A stretch of 42,382 nucleotides of DNA from a bacterium (lineage in GTDB: Bacteria; Actinomycetota; Thermoleophilia; Solirubrobacterales; Solirubrobacteraceae). The position numbers and the translations under genes were made by a program. The notes beneath the pieces are model-generated. The model saw only the letters and a list, made by a program, of their open reading frames with translations, was not told the DNA's origin and searched no databases. The stretch spans positions 1-42,382 of the forward strand of contig JAJPKQ010000006.1 of the NCBI GenBank assembly GCA_021323635.1, given 5' to 3'. This document shows positions 41,602 to 42,382 of the stretch, in pieces; within the stretch, counting starts at the first letter, position 1; each line of letters opens with the position of its first letter.

Positions 41602-42066
41602 ATGCGCGAGCCATTCTCATCTCAGGACGAGTACTTCATGCACCTGGCCATGCGCGAGGCCGAGCGCTCGCTTGAACACGGCGATGTGCCGATCGGAGCG
41701 GTGCTGGTCAGCGGCGGCGAGGTGATCGCAGCGGCCCACAACGAGCGCGAGCTGCGCGCCGACCCGACCGCTCACGCGGAGGTCCTCGCGTTGCGCGAAG
41801 GAGCGCGGGCGATCGGCTCTTGGCGGCTGCTTGACGCCACCCTCTACGTCACCCTCGAGCCCTGCGCGATGTGTGCCGGGGCGATTGTCCTTGCGCGCCT
41901 CCCGCGCGTCCTCTACGCCACCGATGACCCGAAGGCGGGAGCGGCGGGCAGCGTGCTCGACGTTCTCGCAGAGCCGCGCTTGAACCACCGCCCGCTGGTG
42001 GAAAGCGGGCTGCTCGGCGATGAGTCGGCGGCGCTGCTGAGGGCGTTCTTTGCGCAGCGGCGCTGA
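41602..42066 (+). CDS. tadA: tRNA-specific adenosine deaminase TadA
   Basis: Converts A34 of tRNA-Arg(ACG) to inosine. This 154-residue zinc deaminase has H58-A-E60 (zinc ligand and proton shuttle) and P-C88-A-M-C91, with the family motif GDVPIGAVLV near the N-terminus and ARLPRVLYATDDPKAGAAGSV after the zinc site. ATG 41602 (MREPFSSQDEYFMHLAM) is chosen; the long upstream open frame is antisense to the protease gene. It is a housekeeping gene and lies 113 bases before a tRNA-Ser gene. Confidence 0.96.
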   Translation: MREPFSSQDEYFMHLAMREAERSLEHGDVPIGAVLVSGGEVIAAAHNERELRADPTAHAEVLALREGARAIGSWRLLDATLYVTLEPCAMCAGAIVLARLPRVLYATDDPKAGAAGSVLDVLAEPRLNHRPLVESGLLGDESAALLRAFFAQRR

Positions 42067-42179
42067 GAGCAGGCCGCGCGAGTCCGACTCGGCGCCGGAG
42101 CGCCTGCGGCAGCTGCCCGTCGCAGCAGGCGGTGCTCTAAGCTTTCGTCCAAGAGCCCGGATGTGCTCCGTGGCGGCGC

Positions 42180-42272
42180 GGAGGGGTGGCAGAGCGGTTG
42201 AATGCGGCGGTCTCGAAAACCGTTTCGGGGCGATCAGCTCCGACGAGGGTTCGAATCCCTCCCCCTCCGCCA
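42180..42272 (+). tRNA. serU: tRNA-Ser(CGA)
   Basis: A 93-base gene with encoded CCA. The acceptor stem GGAGGGG (42180-42186) pairs with CCCCTCC (42262-42268), discriminator G then CCA. The anticodon loop is CTCGAAA with CGA at 42214-42216, reading serine UCG codons. A long variable arm and the T-arm GAGGG-TTCGAAT-CCCTC (42245-42261) confirm a class II serine tRNA. Confidence 0.96.
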
Positions 42273-42281
42273 TCTGAGGTC

Positions 42282-42318
42282 TTCACGTTTGACCCACCGT
42301 CATGTTCACGTTTGGGTC
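42282..42318. repeat. Short direct and inverted repeats just after tRNA-Ser
   Basis: TTCACGTTTG occurs twice (42282-42291 and 42305-42314). Within them GACCCA (42291-42296) is the inverse of TGGGTC (42313-42318). The block sits ten bases after the tRNA CCA end. It may be a terminator, an operator, or the edge of an integrated element; nothing coding is seen in the remaining bases of the window. Confidence 0.35.
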
Positions 42319-42360
42319 GGACGGAAGGCCTCGTGTCCGCGTCACGGTCAACCTTGCGCT

Positions 42361-42380
42361 CGGGGCGGCATTTTGCCCCG
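42361..42380. terminator. Hairpin at right edge
   Basis: CGGGGC (42361-42366) pairs with GCCCCG (42375-42380) around an eight-base loop GGCATTTT. It lies about 90 bases after tRNA-Ser and could terminate it, or belong to a gene outside the window. Confidence 0.3.
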
Positions 42381-42382
42381 GC

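Overview
The window is high-GC DNA (about two thirds G+C by eye), densely coded on both strands, and looks like a chromosomal piece of an actinobacterium, most likely of the Thermoleophilia/Solirubrobacterales. That placement rests on base composition, codon use, alternative GTG/TTG starts, and protein types such as NarL-type two-component pairs, Ser/Thr-linker secreted proteins, TuaH-like glycosyltransferases and a cutinase. It is inference, not a database result.

Most of the window (about 5.0-39.9 kb) is one large surface-polysaccharide and extracellular-matrix locus of the Wzx/Wzy type. It carries a priming polyprenyl-phosphate glycosyltransferase (5708), a CpsB/YwqE-type PHP phosphatase (9554), eight glycosyltransferase genes (10511, 12639, 15090, 16293, 17441, 27283, 29609, 36411) and two deacetylase-like enzymes (13793, 20000). 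It also has a flippase (25806), an LpxL/PIM-type acyltransferase (28476), a Wzz/BY-kinase fusion (30958), an O-antigen ligase/polymerase-like membrane protein (32657) and two secreted TIM-barrel glycoside hydrolases (7321, 34135). The second hydrolase gene is preceded by a strong candidate c-di-GMP-I (GEMM-I) riboswitch at 36141-36213. An FkbM methyltransferase gene at 20810-21552 is broken by two stops and a frameshift.

Region by region: 1-1543 is the 5' part of a secreted PKD-like protein. 1712-4625 holds a NarL-type histidine kinase with its response regulator and a convergent second regulator. 4986-7282 has a glycine-rich anchored protein and the priming transferase. 7321-20803 carries glycan genes in short strand-alternating operons with many 4-bp ATGA overlaps, plus a universal stress protein. 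21553-24915 is a three-gene secreted matrix module: a TasA/camelysin-like subunit, a relative with the same C-terminal domain, and an Ig/seven-bladed-propeller protein. A LuxR-type pseudo-receiver regulator diverges from that module and runs into the flippase gene. 27283-39854 is the acyltransferase, assembly, hydrolase and cutinase section. 39886-42272 leaves the locus with a subtilisin-like protease, tRNA adenosine deaminase and tRNA-Ser(CGA).

Working model: lipid-linked repeat units are primed by the 5708 product, extended and decorated by the glycosyltransferases and deacetylases, flipped by Wzx, and polymerised by the Wzy-like protein. Chain length would be set by the BY-kinase/CpsB phosphatase pair. 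Secreted hydrolases would trim the polymer, and the matrix module would add a protein component. Regulation appears layered: two-component control, a phosphorylation-independent LuxR regulator, and c-di-GMP sensing at RNA level. No phage, insertion sequence or CRISPR array was recognised.
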